Source: Bradyrhizobium nitroreducens
Lineage (GTDB): Bacteria; Pseudomonadota; Alphaproteobacteria; Rhizobiales; Xanthobacteraceae
Length of the DNA: 64,000 nt
Assembly (NCBI RefSeq): GCF_002776695.1
Contig: NZ_LFJC01000003.1
Coordinates: 1,484,684 to 1,548,683 of the forward strand
Reading direction: 5' to 3'
In this document: in pieces, positions 36,122 to 43,473 of the stretch
Numbering within the stretch: the first letter of the stretch is position 1
Layout: each line of letters opens with the position of its first letter
Made by a program: the position numbers and the translations under genes
The notes under the pieces: generated by a model
Told to the model about the DNA's origin: nothing
The model's input: the letters and a program-made list of their open reading frames with translations, nothing else
Database searches by the model: none

Positions 36122-37183
36122 ATGCAAATCGTCGTTCTGCCGGGTGACGGCATCGGACCCGAGATCACGACCGCGACCACGGGCGTGCTGCGCGCGGCCT
36201 CCGAGCGCTTCCAGCTCAATCTGCGGCTGGAGGAGCATGCGGTCGGGCATGCCAGCCTGAAGCTGTCAGGCACCACCGTACGGCCCGATCTGCTCGATAT
36301 CGTCCGTGCCGCCGACGGCCTGATCCTGGGGCCGACCGCGACCTTCGACTTCAAGGACGAGGCACATGGCGAGATCAACCCCTCGCGCCACTTCCGCAAG
36401 AACCTCGACCTCTACGCCAATGTCCGGCCCGCGCGCACCTATGCGGGGAAGCCCGGCCGCATCAGTGACTTCGACCTCGTCGTGGTGCGCGAGAACACCG
36501 AGGGCTTCTACGCCGACCGCAACCTCGAGCAGGGCAATGGCGAAATGCTGGTCACGCCCGATGTCGTGATCTCGCTGCGACGGATCACGCGGCTGTGCTG
36601 CGAGCGCATCGCGCACGCTGCCTGCCGGCTGGCGATGAAGCGGCGCAGGCACCTCACCATCGTGCACAAGGCCAATGTCCTCAAGCTCGGCGACGGCATG
36701 TTCCTCGACATCTGCCGCGCGGCGGCGAGGGATTATCCCGGCCTCGCGGTCGACGACATCCTCGTTGATGCCATGATGGCGCATGTGGTGCGCAACCCCG
36801 ACCGGTTCGACGTCATCGTCGCCACCAACATGTTCGGCGACATCCTGTCCGATCTCACCGCGGAGCTGTCAGGCAGCCTCGGCCTCGGCGGCTCGCTCAA
36901 TGTCGGCGACCGCTACGCGATGGCGCAGGCCGCGCACGGCTCGGCGCCTGACATCGCAGGGCAGGACGTCGCCAATCCGGTGTCGCTGATCCTGTCGACT
37001 GCGCTGCTGCTCGCCTGGCACGGAGAGAAGACCGGCGCTGTCCGCTACGAGGAGGCGGCGCGTGCGATCGAGGCGGCGGTGGCGAAGGCGCTTCGCGAGG
37101 GCAGGGCGACGCGCGACGTCGGCGGCAGGCTCGGCACGATCGCGGCGGGGGCGGCGATTGCCGAGACCCTGCAGGCGGGGTGA
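36122..37183 (+). CDS. Isocitrate/isopropylmalate dehydrogenase family protein
   Basis: A 353-residue beta-decarboxylating dehydrogenase. It has LPGDGIGPEITTAT at the start, ENTEGFYADRNLE (phosphate/substrate loop) and the KANVLKLGDGMFLDICRA segment with the catalytic Lys. DDILVDAMMAHVVRNPDRFDVIVATNMFGDILSDLTAEL carries the metal-binding aspartates, and GSAPDIAGQDVANPVSLILS follows. Its substrate residues do not settle between isopropylmalate, tartrate/malate and homoisocitrate. A lone gene away from leuCD suggests a catabolic role rather than leucine synthesis. The ATG at 36122 begins the conserved MQIVVLPGDG. Confidence 0.88.
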   Translation: MQIVVLPGDGIGPEITTATTGVLRAASERFQLNLRLEEHAVGHASLKLSGTTVRPDLLDIVRAADGLILGPTATFDFKDEAHGEINPSRHFRKNLDLYANVRPARTYAGKPGRISDFDLVVVRENTEGFYADRNLEQGNGEMLVTPDVVISLRRITRLCCERIAHAACRLAMKRRRHLTIVHKANVLKLGDGMFLDICRAAARDYPGLAVDDILVDAMMAHVVRNPDRFDVIVATNMFGDILSDLTAELSGSLGLGGSLNVGDRYAMAQAAHGSAPDIAGQDVANPVSLILSTALLLAWHGEKTGAVRYEEAARAIEAAVAKALREGRATRDVGGRLGTIAAGAAIAETLQAG

Positions 37184-37240
37184 GGACCTCTCGCAATTTT
37201 TTCCGGGGCTCGAACCAAAAAGTCGCAAAACAACCCCATG

Positions 37241-37332
37241 CACAGTAGAATGCCCTTGATCGATAAGGGGTTTTCCGACCGTGTTGCGGCGACATTCGCG
37301 GCGGCGATGACGTTGACCCGTCGGGCAAAACA
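37241..37332 (+). repeat. Dispersed repeat, copy A
   Basis: The copy runs from CACAGTAGAATG through TTGATCGAT to TGACGTTGACCCGTCGGGCA and AAACA. The same blocks in the same order and spacing recur at 41187-41280, and the TTGACCCGTCGGGCA block recurs at 39692-39706. Similarity extends weakly about 20 bases further left (AAGTCGCAAAACAACCCCAT). The transcript or function of the element is unknown. Confidence 0.7.
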
Positions 37333-37491
37333 CCAAGGCGCTGGTCGTGAGCGGGGGCTGAGCGCTAGCACGCTGTCGTCACCCGCGATGTCCTCGCCGC
37401 ATGGCGGCACGCATCTCCCAGCCTCTCATTGAGCCAGATCCGTAGCGCGTCAGCGGACCTTCCCGTGATCGCATCGATGAAGGGAGCCGAC

Positions 37492-37645
37492 ATGCAGACT
37501 CTGTTCAGGGAAATCCGCGAGAACCCTTTGCTCTGGATGCTGGTGAAGGCTTCAATGAGGTGCGCTGATGGTCTTCATCTACGCGGTGTTCGCACTGACG
37601 CTGTATGTGCTCCGCTGGCGGGCCAGGGATGAGGTTCGCACCTGA
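37492..37645 (+). pseudogene. Remnant of a Ca2+/H+ antiporter (Cax/ChaA-like) gene
   Basis: The ATG at 37492 opens MQTLFREIRENPLLWMLV, the typical N-terminus of bacterial calcium/proton exchangers. It then jumps to KAS, which in full-length proteins follows a second MLV about 80 residues later (as I recall, MLVKAS). After that the frame is lost. A shifted frame at 37568-37645 encodes MVFIYAVFALTLYVL..., a final-helix-like segment. This fits an internal deletion between two short identical ATGCTGGT-type stretches. The family call rests on 18-21 residues. Confidence 0.5.
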
Positions 37646-37680
37646 GACGAACCAGGGTCGCACATTGCCTTGGCCCGAAG

Positions 37681-39435
37681 TCACGGTTCGACGCTGCGGC
37701 CCACCTTGACCTGGTCCTCCCAGTCCTCCCACGCCACGTTGTTGATTTCGAGATAGCTGGCAACGGCCGAGCCAATGGTTGGAAAGAACTGGGATTCGCC
37801 GACCTGCGCATACAAACCAAAACGCTTTAGCTTGTCCTTCACCGGATCCTTGAGCTCGGCAAAGCAAAGTTCGATGCCCCTGGCGTGGAGCGCTTCGTCC
37901 AGTTCGGCAACGGTGTCGCAGGCGGTGACGTCCACGCTCGTGACCGGTTCGGCGGCGACGACCAGCCAGCGCACAGGTGTTGGCGATGTCTCGATCGCGG
38001 CCAGAATGCGCTCCTTGAAAAACTCGGCATTGGCGAAGAACAGCGGCGCATCCCAGCGGAACAGCACGAGCCCGGGGATCAGGCGGGCATCGGGATATCT
38101 CGTGATGTCGTGATAGCCCTTGACGCCTTGCGCCCGCCCCAGAATCGCAGAGTGCGGACGCCAGCCGTCCCACAGGAACTCTGCGATGGCGACCGCGATG
38201 GCAAGGCCGATTCCCGGAATTGCCCCGAGCACGGCCACGCCCACGAAGCACAGCACCGTCAGCCAGAACTCCCAGCGCTGGATCCGGTAGATCCGTTTGA
38301 GGTCGCCAATCTCGATCAAGCCGATTGAGGCTGCGATCACCACCGCGGCCAAGGCAGAGCTTGGCAGGTGCTGCAAGAGATTTGGCGCAGCCATCAGAAG
38401 GAACGCGATGGCAAGCGCACCTACCACGCATGTGAGCTGGGTGCGGGCACCGGCCGCCTCGGCAACTGGCGTGCGCGAGGAACTGCTGCTGATCGGGAAG
38501 CCTTGAAAGAAGCCGGTCGCCAGGTTGGCGGCGCCGAGACCCACCATCTCCTGGTTCGGATCGACCTTGTCGCCCAGACGAGCAGCATAGGTTCGCGACA
38601 ACACGCTGGTATCGGCGAAAGAGACCAGAGCGACGGCGCACCCGCCGGCCAGCACGGGGATCAGGTCGCTATAGTCGATCGAGGGTATGGAGAAGGCCGG
38701 CAGGCCTTGTGGAAGCGGCCCCAAAACTTTCACACCATAACCCGTTCCGAGGTCGAGGAGCGAGACGACAAGGGTCGCCCCGACGACGGCAATCAGGATT
38801 CCCGGCAGTCGCTTGCTGTCCTTGAGCAGCAGGATCACGATCAGCGTGCCAAGTCCGACTGCGAAGGCGGCCCAATTGATCCTGCCAGTGCTGATCCCGA
38901 CGGCGATTGCCCACAGGTCTCCCAGCGGGCCCTCACTCTGCATCGAGAAGCCGAGCAGCTTCGGCAACTGGCTGATCAAAACGGTCAGTGCGATCCCGTT
39001 CATATAGCCGTAGCGTATCGGCTTGGACAGAAGCTCGGTCACAAACCCCAATCGCGCGATGCCGGCGACAATGAGCACAGCTCCTGAAACGAGCGCCATC
39101 ATCGCGGCGAGCATTGCGGCGCGTACCGGATCGCCGCCGGACAGGGGCGCAATAACACCGAGGATGACCGCAGCCAGCGCCGAGTCGGGCCCGAGCACTA
39201 TGATGCGGCTCGGACCGAACATCGCGTAGGCCAGAAGAGGGACGATCGTTGCGTAAAGGCCGTGGATGCCCGGCAGACCAGACGCCGCGGAATAGGCAAT
39301 TCCGACCGGGACGAGCATGGTCGCCAGCACGAGACCTGCGAATACATCGCGCCGAAGCCAATCAGCTTCGTAGTGGCGAAGCGTGTCGATCCCGGGCACC
39401 CAACGCGTCCAACCGCTCACTGCGCTCACTCCCAA
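37681..39435 (-). CDS. SulP family anion transporter with STAS domain
   Basis: A 584-residue inner-membrane transporter. The first part has about 12 membrane segments, with the family signature GLVLATMLVPVGIAYSAASGLPGIHGLYATIVPLL near residues 33-67 and NLATGFFQGFPISSSSSRTPVAEAAGARTQL around 310-340. A C-terminal STAS domain (about residues 440-570) follows, with FFANAEFFKERI and VDVTACDTVAELDEAL. The family carries sulfate, bicarbonate or dicarboxylates in exchange or symport; the ion cannot be chosen from sequence. No close operon partner; it lies inside a repeat-rich patch. Confidence 0.9.
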   Translation of the reverse strand: MGVSAVSGWTRWVPGIDTLRHYEADWLRRDVFAGLVLATMLVPVGIAYSAASGLPGIHGLYATIVPLLAYAMFGPSRIIVLGPDSALAAVILGVIAPLSGGDPVRAAMLAAMMALVSGAVLIVAGIARLGFVTELLSKPIRYGYMNGIALTVLISQLPKLLGFSMQSEGPLGDLWAIAVGISTGRINWAAFAVGLGTLIVILLLKDSKRLPGILIAVVGATLVVSLLDLGTGYGVKVLGPLPQGLPAFSIPSIDYSDLIPVLAGGCAVALVSFADTSVLSRTYAARLGDKVDPNQEMVGLGAANLATGFFQGFPISSSSSRTPVAEAAGARTQLTCVVGALAIAFLLMAAPNLLQHLPSSALAAVVIAASIGLIEIGDLKRIYRIQRWEFWLTVLCFVGVAVLGAIPGIGLAIAVAIAEFLWDGWRPHSAILGRAQGVKGYHDITRYPDARLIPGLVLFRWDAPLFFANAEFFKERILAAIETSPTPVRWLVVAAEPVTSVDVTACDTVAELDEALHARGIELCFAELKDPVKDKLKRFGLYAQVGESQFFPTIGSAVASYLEINNVAWEDWEDQVKVGRSVEP

Positions 39436-39490
39436 AGCCTATCGCCATGTGGATTGTGGCGGCGGGGGCGAGAAAACCTATCTGATCTGC

Positions 39491-39526
39491 CTTGGCAAGG
39501 TCCTTGGCAAGGTCCTTGGCAATGTC
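39491..39526. repeat. Three tandem 12-base repeats
   Basis: CTTGGCAAGGTC occurs twice and is followed by CTTGGCAATGTC, head to tail without spacing. Each unit is a multiple of three, but no credible gene covers it. It may vary in copy number between strains. Confidence 0.8.
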
Positions 39527-39677
39527 ATCGCAAGGGCTCGATTGGCACGCGCCGGCAGGGCGCAAGGATCCCGCAATGCCTCGACCGCTCCCTTGACGCA
39601 AATCAACATTGTCGACGCCTCGACACCTTCGCGACGCGACACGGGACGTTCGAAGTATTGCCACATCATTTGAGGCT

Positions 39678-39706
39678 GCGATCAAGTTGACCCGTCGGGC
39701 AGAACA
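39678..39706 (+). repeat. Dispersed repeat, partial copy B
   Basis: GCGATCAAGTTGACCCGTCGGGCAGAACA-like sequence shares its right-hand block with copies A (37241-37332) and C (41187-41280). The left-hand CACAGTAGAATG block is missing, so this is a truncated copy. Confidence 0.55.
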
Positions 39707-39864
39707 CTGGGGGGGGCCGACGATGTGTGCTCGCACATCGTTCGTAGAGGCGGGGCGCGTGGCACCTCGCGAGCGCCGGCTCGCGATGTCGGGACGATGA
39801 CCGGCCTTGTGGCAGGAGGCTCCGGCGAAGACGCGAACGGTCGTTTTGGCAGGAGCGGCGGCGC

Positions 39865-39955
39865 TGTGCTGACCATCAATCTGAAGGCGGTCAAGGCGCT
39901 CGGCCTCGTGATCCCCGAGAATTTTCCCGTCGGCGCCGATCACGCGATGGACTGA
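39865..39955 (+). pseudogene. C-terminal fragment of an ABC transporter substrate-binding protein gene
   Basis: The frame ending at 39955 encodes LTINLKAVKALGLVIPEN...ADHAMD. This is the standard last 28 or so residues of the ABC substrate-binding proteins abundant in Bradyrhizobium (INLKTAKALGLTIPxxxLxRADEVIE). The rest of the gene is absent: sequence to the left is the repeat and unrelated DNA. It is therefore a relic of a deletion. Confidence 0.6.
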
Positions 39956-40004
39956 CGCGCCGTTCGCGTTCGAGCATGACGCTCCTCGATGTCTTTTCCA
40001 GGCT

Positions 40005-40280
40005 TCACGGCATGAGCGTCATGAATACATAAGTCACCACGGCGGCGCCGATGCAGCGCCGCCAGGGATTCACGCCGCGGAAGATCTCGTCCGCGCCCCA
40101 GATGATGAGGCCGCCTTTCATGACGATGGTCAAGCCGACGCTGGCTTTGTCTGCGGAAGGCCAGATCCAGAGCAGAACGCCCGCAACGATCACGATCCAA
40201 AGGAGAAGATTGGGCCATTGCGCGATGGTGATGGCGCCCGTTGCGCGATTGCGGAAGAACCACTGAAGGAATTGCCGCAT
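40005..40280 (-). CDS. Small membrane protein
   Basis: A 91-residue protein with two to three hydrophobic segments (PNLLLWIVIVAGVLLWIW; ASVGLTIVMKGGLIIWGADEIFRGVNPWRR; GAAVVTYVFMTLM). The central IIWGADEIFRGVNPWRR stretch looks conserved in small rhizobial membrane proteins, but I know no function. It begins 14 bases after the stop of the pyridoxamine-oxidase-like gene and is probably co-transcribed with it. Confidence 0.65.
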   Translation of the reverse strand: MRQFLQWFFRNRATGAITIAQWPNLLLWIVIVAGVLLWIWPSADKASVGLTIVMKGGLIIWGADEIFRGVNPWRRCIGAAVVTYVFMTLMP

Positions 40281-40294
40281 TGTGATCGTACCGA

Positions 40295-40726
40295 TCAGAG
40301 CGCAATCTCGCCCTCTTCACGGCCTTTCCAGTACGTGACGCGGTTGGCTTTCACCTTGATCAGGACGATGCCAGGCGTGTCGATGCCGTTGTCGAACCAC
40401 TTGTCGAGGTCGCTGGTCCAATGCTGTCGGAGGACGGCCTTGTCCCGGATCAGCTCGGCGGTCCCCTCGACGGCGACATAGATCCCTTTCGAGAAGAGAC
40501 CCGCTTCTGACGAAAATCCGAGCGCGACTTTCGGATTTCGCTGGATGTCCGATACGGTACGGGTCTGCTCATAGGCAAAGTAATATGACGTGCCATCATA
40601 GGCGACATCGCCGTTATTGCTCATCGGACGATTGGCGATCTCGCCGTTGTCGGTGTGGGTCGAGAGAATGGCGATGTCGATGCCGGCCATGTCCTTTGCG
40701 ATCTCGGCCAGCGGTTTCTTGGACAT
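40295..40726 (-). CDS. Pyridoxamine 5'-phosphate oxidase-family (general stress protein 26-like) flavin-binding protein
   Basis: A 143-residue split-barrel protein. The sequence IAILSTHTDNGEIANRPMSNNGDVAYDGTSYYFAYEQTRTVSDIQRNPKVALGFS has the layout of the stress-protein 26/PNPOx-like group that binds FMN or F420. VAVEGTAELIRDKAVLRQHW and a closing VKANRVTYWKG also fit. Neighbouring CsbD-like gene and small membrane protein support a stress-related role. Enzyme activity unknown. Confidence 0.85.
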   Translation of the reverse strand: MSKKPLAEIAKDMAGIDIAILSTHTDNGEIANRPMSNNGDVAYDGTSYYFAYEQTRTVSDIQRNPKVALGFSSEAGLFSKGIYVAVEGTAELIRDKAVLRQHWTSDLDKWFDNGIDTPGIVLIKVKANRVTYWKGREEGEIAL

Positions 40727-40794
40727 GAACTTTCCTCAGTCAGGGTTACACAACGGCGGCTTCAGGGTAACGCCCCGTGCGCTCTTTGCTTCCA

Positions 40795-40834
40795 AAAATA
40801 AAACCGCCCCCGACACAGCCGGAGGCGGTTTGAA
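40795..40834 (-). terminator. Intrinsic terminator of the CsbD-like gene
   Basis: AAACCGCC and GGCGGTTT arms (with extra G/C pairs) surround a short loop. On the minus strand the hairpin is followed by TTATTTTTGG. It lies about 10-50 bases after the stop of the CsbD-like gene at 40845. Confidence 0.75.
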
Positions 40835-40844
40835 TCAGATCGGA

Positions 40845-41021
40845 TTAGTGGCCGGTGCCCGGCTTCGTGGTCTTTGGGGGCTTGCCGTCTTCCATGCGGC
40901 CCTCGTTGCGAAGATCGCGTCCCTCCTGAGCCTTGCGCTGGCTCTCGGGATCCTTGCCGTGCTCGTTCATCTCTTCCTTGATGTAGCCGGCGCCTTCCTT
41001 GATCTTGCCTTCAACGCTCAT
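40845..41021 (-). CDS. CsbD-like small stress protein
   Basis: A 58-residue, highly charged protein reading MSVEGKIKEGAGYIKEEMNE followed by GKDPESQRKAQEGRDLRNEG and a Lys/Pro/Thr tail. The KIKEGAGYIKEE and RKAQEGRDLRNEGR parts match the CsbD-like family of small hydrophilic general-stress proteins. AAGGAGAA lies 5 bases before the ATG at 41021. A perfect sigma-EcfG promoter lies just upstream and an intrinsic terminator just downstream, so it is a single-gene stress unit. Confidence 0.88.
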   Translation of the reverse strand: MSVEGKIKEGAGYIKEEMNEHGKDPESQRKAQEGRDLRNEGRMEDGKPPKTTKPGTGH

Positions 41022-41046
41022 GATGTTCTCCTTCTATATGGGAGAC

Positions 41047-41071
41047 AACGCGTTGGCCGACCGACCGTTCC
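41047..41071 (-). promoter_or_regulatory. Candidate sigma-EcfG promoter of the CsbD-like gene
   Basis: On the minus strand GGAAC (41071-41067) and CGTT (41050-41047) are 16 bases apart, an exact general-stress promoter. It ends 25 bases before the start codon at 41021. CsbD-like genes are commonly stress induced, so site and gene agree. Confidence 0.75.
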
Positions 41072-41186
41072 GGCATCGAACCGACGCCAATTTGCGCGGA
41101 ACCTACCGGCTCGCGAATGCTGATGATCCGGGCGTTTCCACCATTCGGGCACCCCTTAAAACTGATGTCGCCGCAAGCCGCCATCG

Positions 41187-41280
41187 CACAGTAGAATGTC
41201 CGTTGATCGATCACGTGATTTTCGCGCGGTGCCGGCAGAGGGCTCCGGGCGACCGTGACGTTGACCCGTCGGACAAAACA
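41187..41280 (+). repeat. Dispersed repeat, copy C
   Basis: CACAGTAGAATG, TTGATCGAT and TGACGTTGACCCGTCGGACA occur in the same order and nearly the same spacing as in copy A at 37241-37332. The two copies lie in direct orientation and bracket the 3.9-kb patch with SulP, the small stress genes and two gene remnants. Confidence 0.7.
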
Positions 41281-41359
41281 TTGGCAAGATGCGATCATGG
41301 CCGAGATCGCGGCGTGAATGTATCGGCGGTGCCCGCCGGTGCTTCCAGTGGATTGACCT

Positions 41360-41713
41360 ATGACGTCTGAGAGCGATGGCATCAACCTCGCAGCTAAACC
41401 GAGCGGAACGGGTTGCGCGGACTGTTCAGCGGCAGGCGGGTGGTGGTTTCATCTCCGCAGATGTGCCGAATGCGGCCACATCGGCTGCTGCGATGCGTCG
41501 CCCAACCAGCATGCGTCGAAACACAACGCGGCGACAGGTCACCCTGTTATCACGAGCTTCGAGCCGGGCGAGCGATGGTTCTACGACTATCGGACGGGAG
41601 AGGCTTTCATCGGCCCGAAGCTTCAGGGCCCTCAATCCCATCCGTCGGATCAGCCGGTGCCCGGGCCGGCTGGGGCCGTGCCTTCAGACTGGCAAACGTT
41701 GCTGCATGAATAG
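41360..41713 (+). CDS. UBP-type zinc-finger protein
   Basis: A 117-residue protein dominated by a ubiquitin-hydrolase-type zinc finger. The metal ligands are seen as C18ADC21 (GCADCSAAGGWW), CAECGHIGCCD and the His pairs in NQHASKHNAATGHPV. The C-terminal part has WFYDYRTGEAF, usual for the bacterial version. In eukaryotes this fold binds free ubiquitin C-termini; bacterial single-domain forms are found in rhizobia with unknown roles. No operon partner. Confidence 0.85.
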   Translation: MTSESDGINLAAKPSGTGCADCSAAGGWWFHLRRCAECGHIGCCDASPNQHASKHNAATGHPVITSFEPGERWFYDYRTGEAFIGPKLQGPQSHPSDQPVPGPAGAVPSDWQTLLHE

Positions 41714-41826
41714 GGGGTAGGCTGTAGGATGGGTAGAGCACCTGCGAAACCCATCATCCTTCAAGTTGGATGTTCGTCGATCGGTTTCGCTGCGCCCGAT
41801 CCATCCTGCTGACTAAGGCTCGCTGG

Positions 41827-42519
41827 TCATGTCGGCCCTCGGTCTCGGTCATTGTCGTTCTGGCTCGAAATTCTTGCCCGCTCCACTTGCGCGTGCCTCG
41901 TGCAATACCTGTGAACCTTGCGGAAGATCCGCAGGAACTCCGTCTCTCTATCGGCGGTGCTGCATTTTACCGAGGCGTAAGTAAAGCTCATAGCTATCGG
42001 CGCAAGCCCGCTACCAATGTCGCCCCAGTCGAATTTCATGCTTGTTATAATTGCGGCGCTCGAACTGCCAAGGATGACTCCGCCCAAGCCGGCCATGAAC
42101 TTGATGTAGCTCCATTCAACTACATTGGTAACCTGAGAAATGAAAACCGGCGGTGAGGCCGACCCTGATATTCCGCTCAGGAGATACGCCATGATCTGAG
42201 GTCCTACGACGATGCCGAATAGCGTCGCGAGTAACTTCATCTCCCCGTCGAAGTCGGTCAGAGCGTGATAAACAGGCCGAAAAATCGAACGTGATGATCC
42301 GAGCATCTGTTCGACATTCTCGGCGAGCATGTGACGCTCTTGGGTTCCGCTGCCGTAGCCCAAGGCAAGGAAGATCAGGAAGCAGAAAGAGAAGATGTAC
42401 CAGATGAGATAGATCTCACGCCCATGCTGCTTCCTCATTTCGAAGATTGCGTAGTAGAGCATGGCGAGAAAGATCGGAACGCCGATAAAAGGGAGATCTC
42501 GGAACGGATAATTTTCCAT
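41827..42519 (-). CDS. Membrane protein of unknown function
   Basis: A 230-residue protein I do not recognise. It has about four membrane segments: PFIGVPIFLAMLYYAIF, IYLIWYIFSFCFLIFLALGYG, LLATLFGIVVGPQIMAYLLSG and FMAGLGGVILGSSSAAIITS. A charged tail ends the protein (ERARISSQNDNDRDRG). Base use is more A/T-rich and codon choice less biased than in neighbours, which suggests recent acquisition. No conserved partner is adjacent; the SDR gene upstream on the same strand starts its own unit. Confidence 0.6.
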   Translation of the reverse strand: MENYPFRDLPFIGVPIFLAMLYYAIFEMRKQHGREIYLIWYIFSFCFLIFLALGYGSGTQERHMLAENVEQMLGSSRSIFRPVYHALTDFDGEMKLLATLFGIVVGPQIMAYLLSGISGSASPPVFISQVTNVVEWSYIKFMAGLGGVILGSSSAAIITSMKFDWGDIGSGLAPIAMSFTYASVKCSTADRETEFLRIFRKVHRYCTRHAQVERARISSQNDNDRDRGPT

Positions 42520-42585
42520 GATGCTCTTCTCCGATTGGATCGAGGCGATCGATCCGGGCAGCGCTCCTGTTGCTGCGAGAAGGCG

Positions 42586-43329
42586 TCAGAACTGATACCT
42601 CCGCAGCCCTCCATCCACCGGGATCACCGTCCCCGTGATGTACCGCGCCACCGGCGACGCCAGGAACACCGCAAGCGCGGCGAGATCCTCCGGTTCGCCC
42701 CAATAGCCGACCGGAATTTCCTCCTCCGCAAACCGTTCGCGATAATCCGGCGGATAGTTGCGGCGGATCTGTTCGCTCATGATGCGGCCGGGCGGGATGC
42801 AGTTGATGGTGATGCCGTGCTCGCCGATCTCGCGCGACAGGCCCTTGGCCCAGGCGTGCACGGCGGCCTTTGCCGCGAAGGCTGCGTTGAGGCCTTCCGG
42901 CTCGGACTTGCCGGTGATGTTGACGATGCGGCCCCATTTGCGCGCGATCATCTGGGGCAGCAGCGCGTGCGCGATGCGGCGGTAGCTGGTGAAGTTCAGT
43001 GCGATCGCCTCGTCCCATTTGCTGTCGGGCGCATCGACGGGCAGGGGGCGGCTGCCGCCGGCATTGTTGACGAGGATGTCGGCATGGCCGAGCTCCTTCA
43101 CCGCGAAAGCGGCGATCTTCTCCGCGGCGTCCTTGGCCATCACGTCCTGCTCGAGCGGAATGATCAGTCCACCACCGACCTCCTTCACCAGCTCTGCGAG
43201 CAGGTCGGTCCGGCGTGCCACGCCGACGACGCGCACGCCTTCGGCGGCCAGGCCCTTGGCGATGGCGCGGCCGATACCGATGCTTGCGCCCGTCACGACA
43301 GCGGTTTTGGATTTGAGCCCGAGATCCAT
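42586..43329 (-). CDS. SDR family oxidoreductase
   Basis: A 247-residue short-chain dehydrogenase/reductase. The TGASIGIGRAIAKGL loop is at about residues 14-28 and NNAGG near 89-93. An unusual FAAKAAVHAWAKG takes the place of the canonical YxxxK: the Tyr of the motif is not where expected, although the following Lys is. CIPPGRIMSEQIRR and a typical ARYITGTVIPVDGG end follow. The start at 43329 is chosen because the longer reading runs into antisense of the neighbouring methyltransferase. If the Tyr is truly absent the protein may be a non-catalytic or divergent SDR. Confidence 0.85.
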   Translation of the reverse strand: MDLGLKSKTAVVTGASIGIGRAIAKGLAAEGVRVVGVARRTDLLAELVKEVGGGLIIPLEQDVMAKDAAEKIAAFAVKELGHADILVNNAGGSRPLPVDAPDSKWDEAIALNFTSYRRIAHALLPQMIARKWGRIVNITGKSEPEGLNAAFAAKAAVHAWAKGLSREIGEHGITINCIPPGRIMSEQIRRNYPPDYRERFAEEEIPVGYWGEPEDLAALAVFLASPVARYITGTVIPVDGGLRRYQF

Positions 43330-43473
43330 GGTCACACGCTCTCTTGTTTGCTTTTGCCTGTTGCCGTTCGTTTCCTGCCCGTCCCGCCGGCCTTGCGAAT
43401 TGCCTGAGCGGGACGAGCAGTGGTAACGAAGAGCCACGGTGAAGGAAACACGAAAAAGAAAAGGGCAGAATCG

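Larger units (their letters stand above)
37184..37680. other. 497-base gene-free patch with repeat and gene remnant
   Basis: Between the dehydrogenase and SulP genes lie one copy of a dispersed repeat (37241-37332) and the remnant of a cation/proton antiporter gene (37492-37645), both listed separately. Nothing else is recognised. Confidence 0.5.
39436..40004. other. 569-base gene-free patch right of the SulP gene
   Basis: It contains a 12-base tandem repeat, one partial copy of the dispersed repeat (39678-39706) and the C-terminal fragment of an ABC-transporter binding-protein gene. No intact gene is seen; frames in the stretch have no ribosome sites or family resemblance. Confidence 0.5.
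41022..41359. other. 338-base gap holding stress promoter and repeat
   Basis: This divergent gap contains the sigma-EcfG promoter of the CsbD-like gene (41047-41071) and copy C of the dispersed repeat (41187-41280). Nothing else is recognised; no promoter for the zinc-finger gene to the right is evident. Confidence 0.5.

Noticed and set aside
39491..39526. Possible CRISPR-like array
   Set aside because: Only three adjacent 12-base units without spacers; a simple tandem repeat.
40265..40279. TGATCG-TAC-CGATCA palindrome as a FixK box
   Set aside because: The half-site spacing is wrong for TTGAT-N4-ATCAA and it lies in the start region of a small gene.
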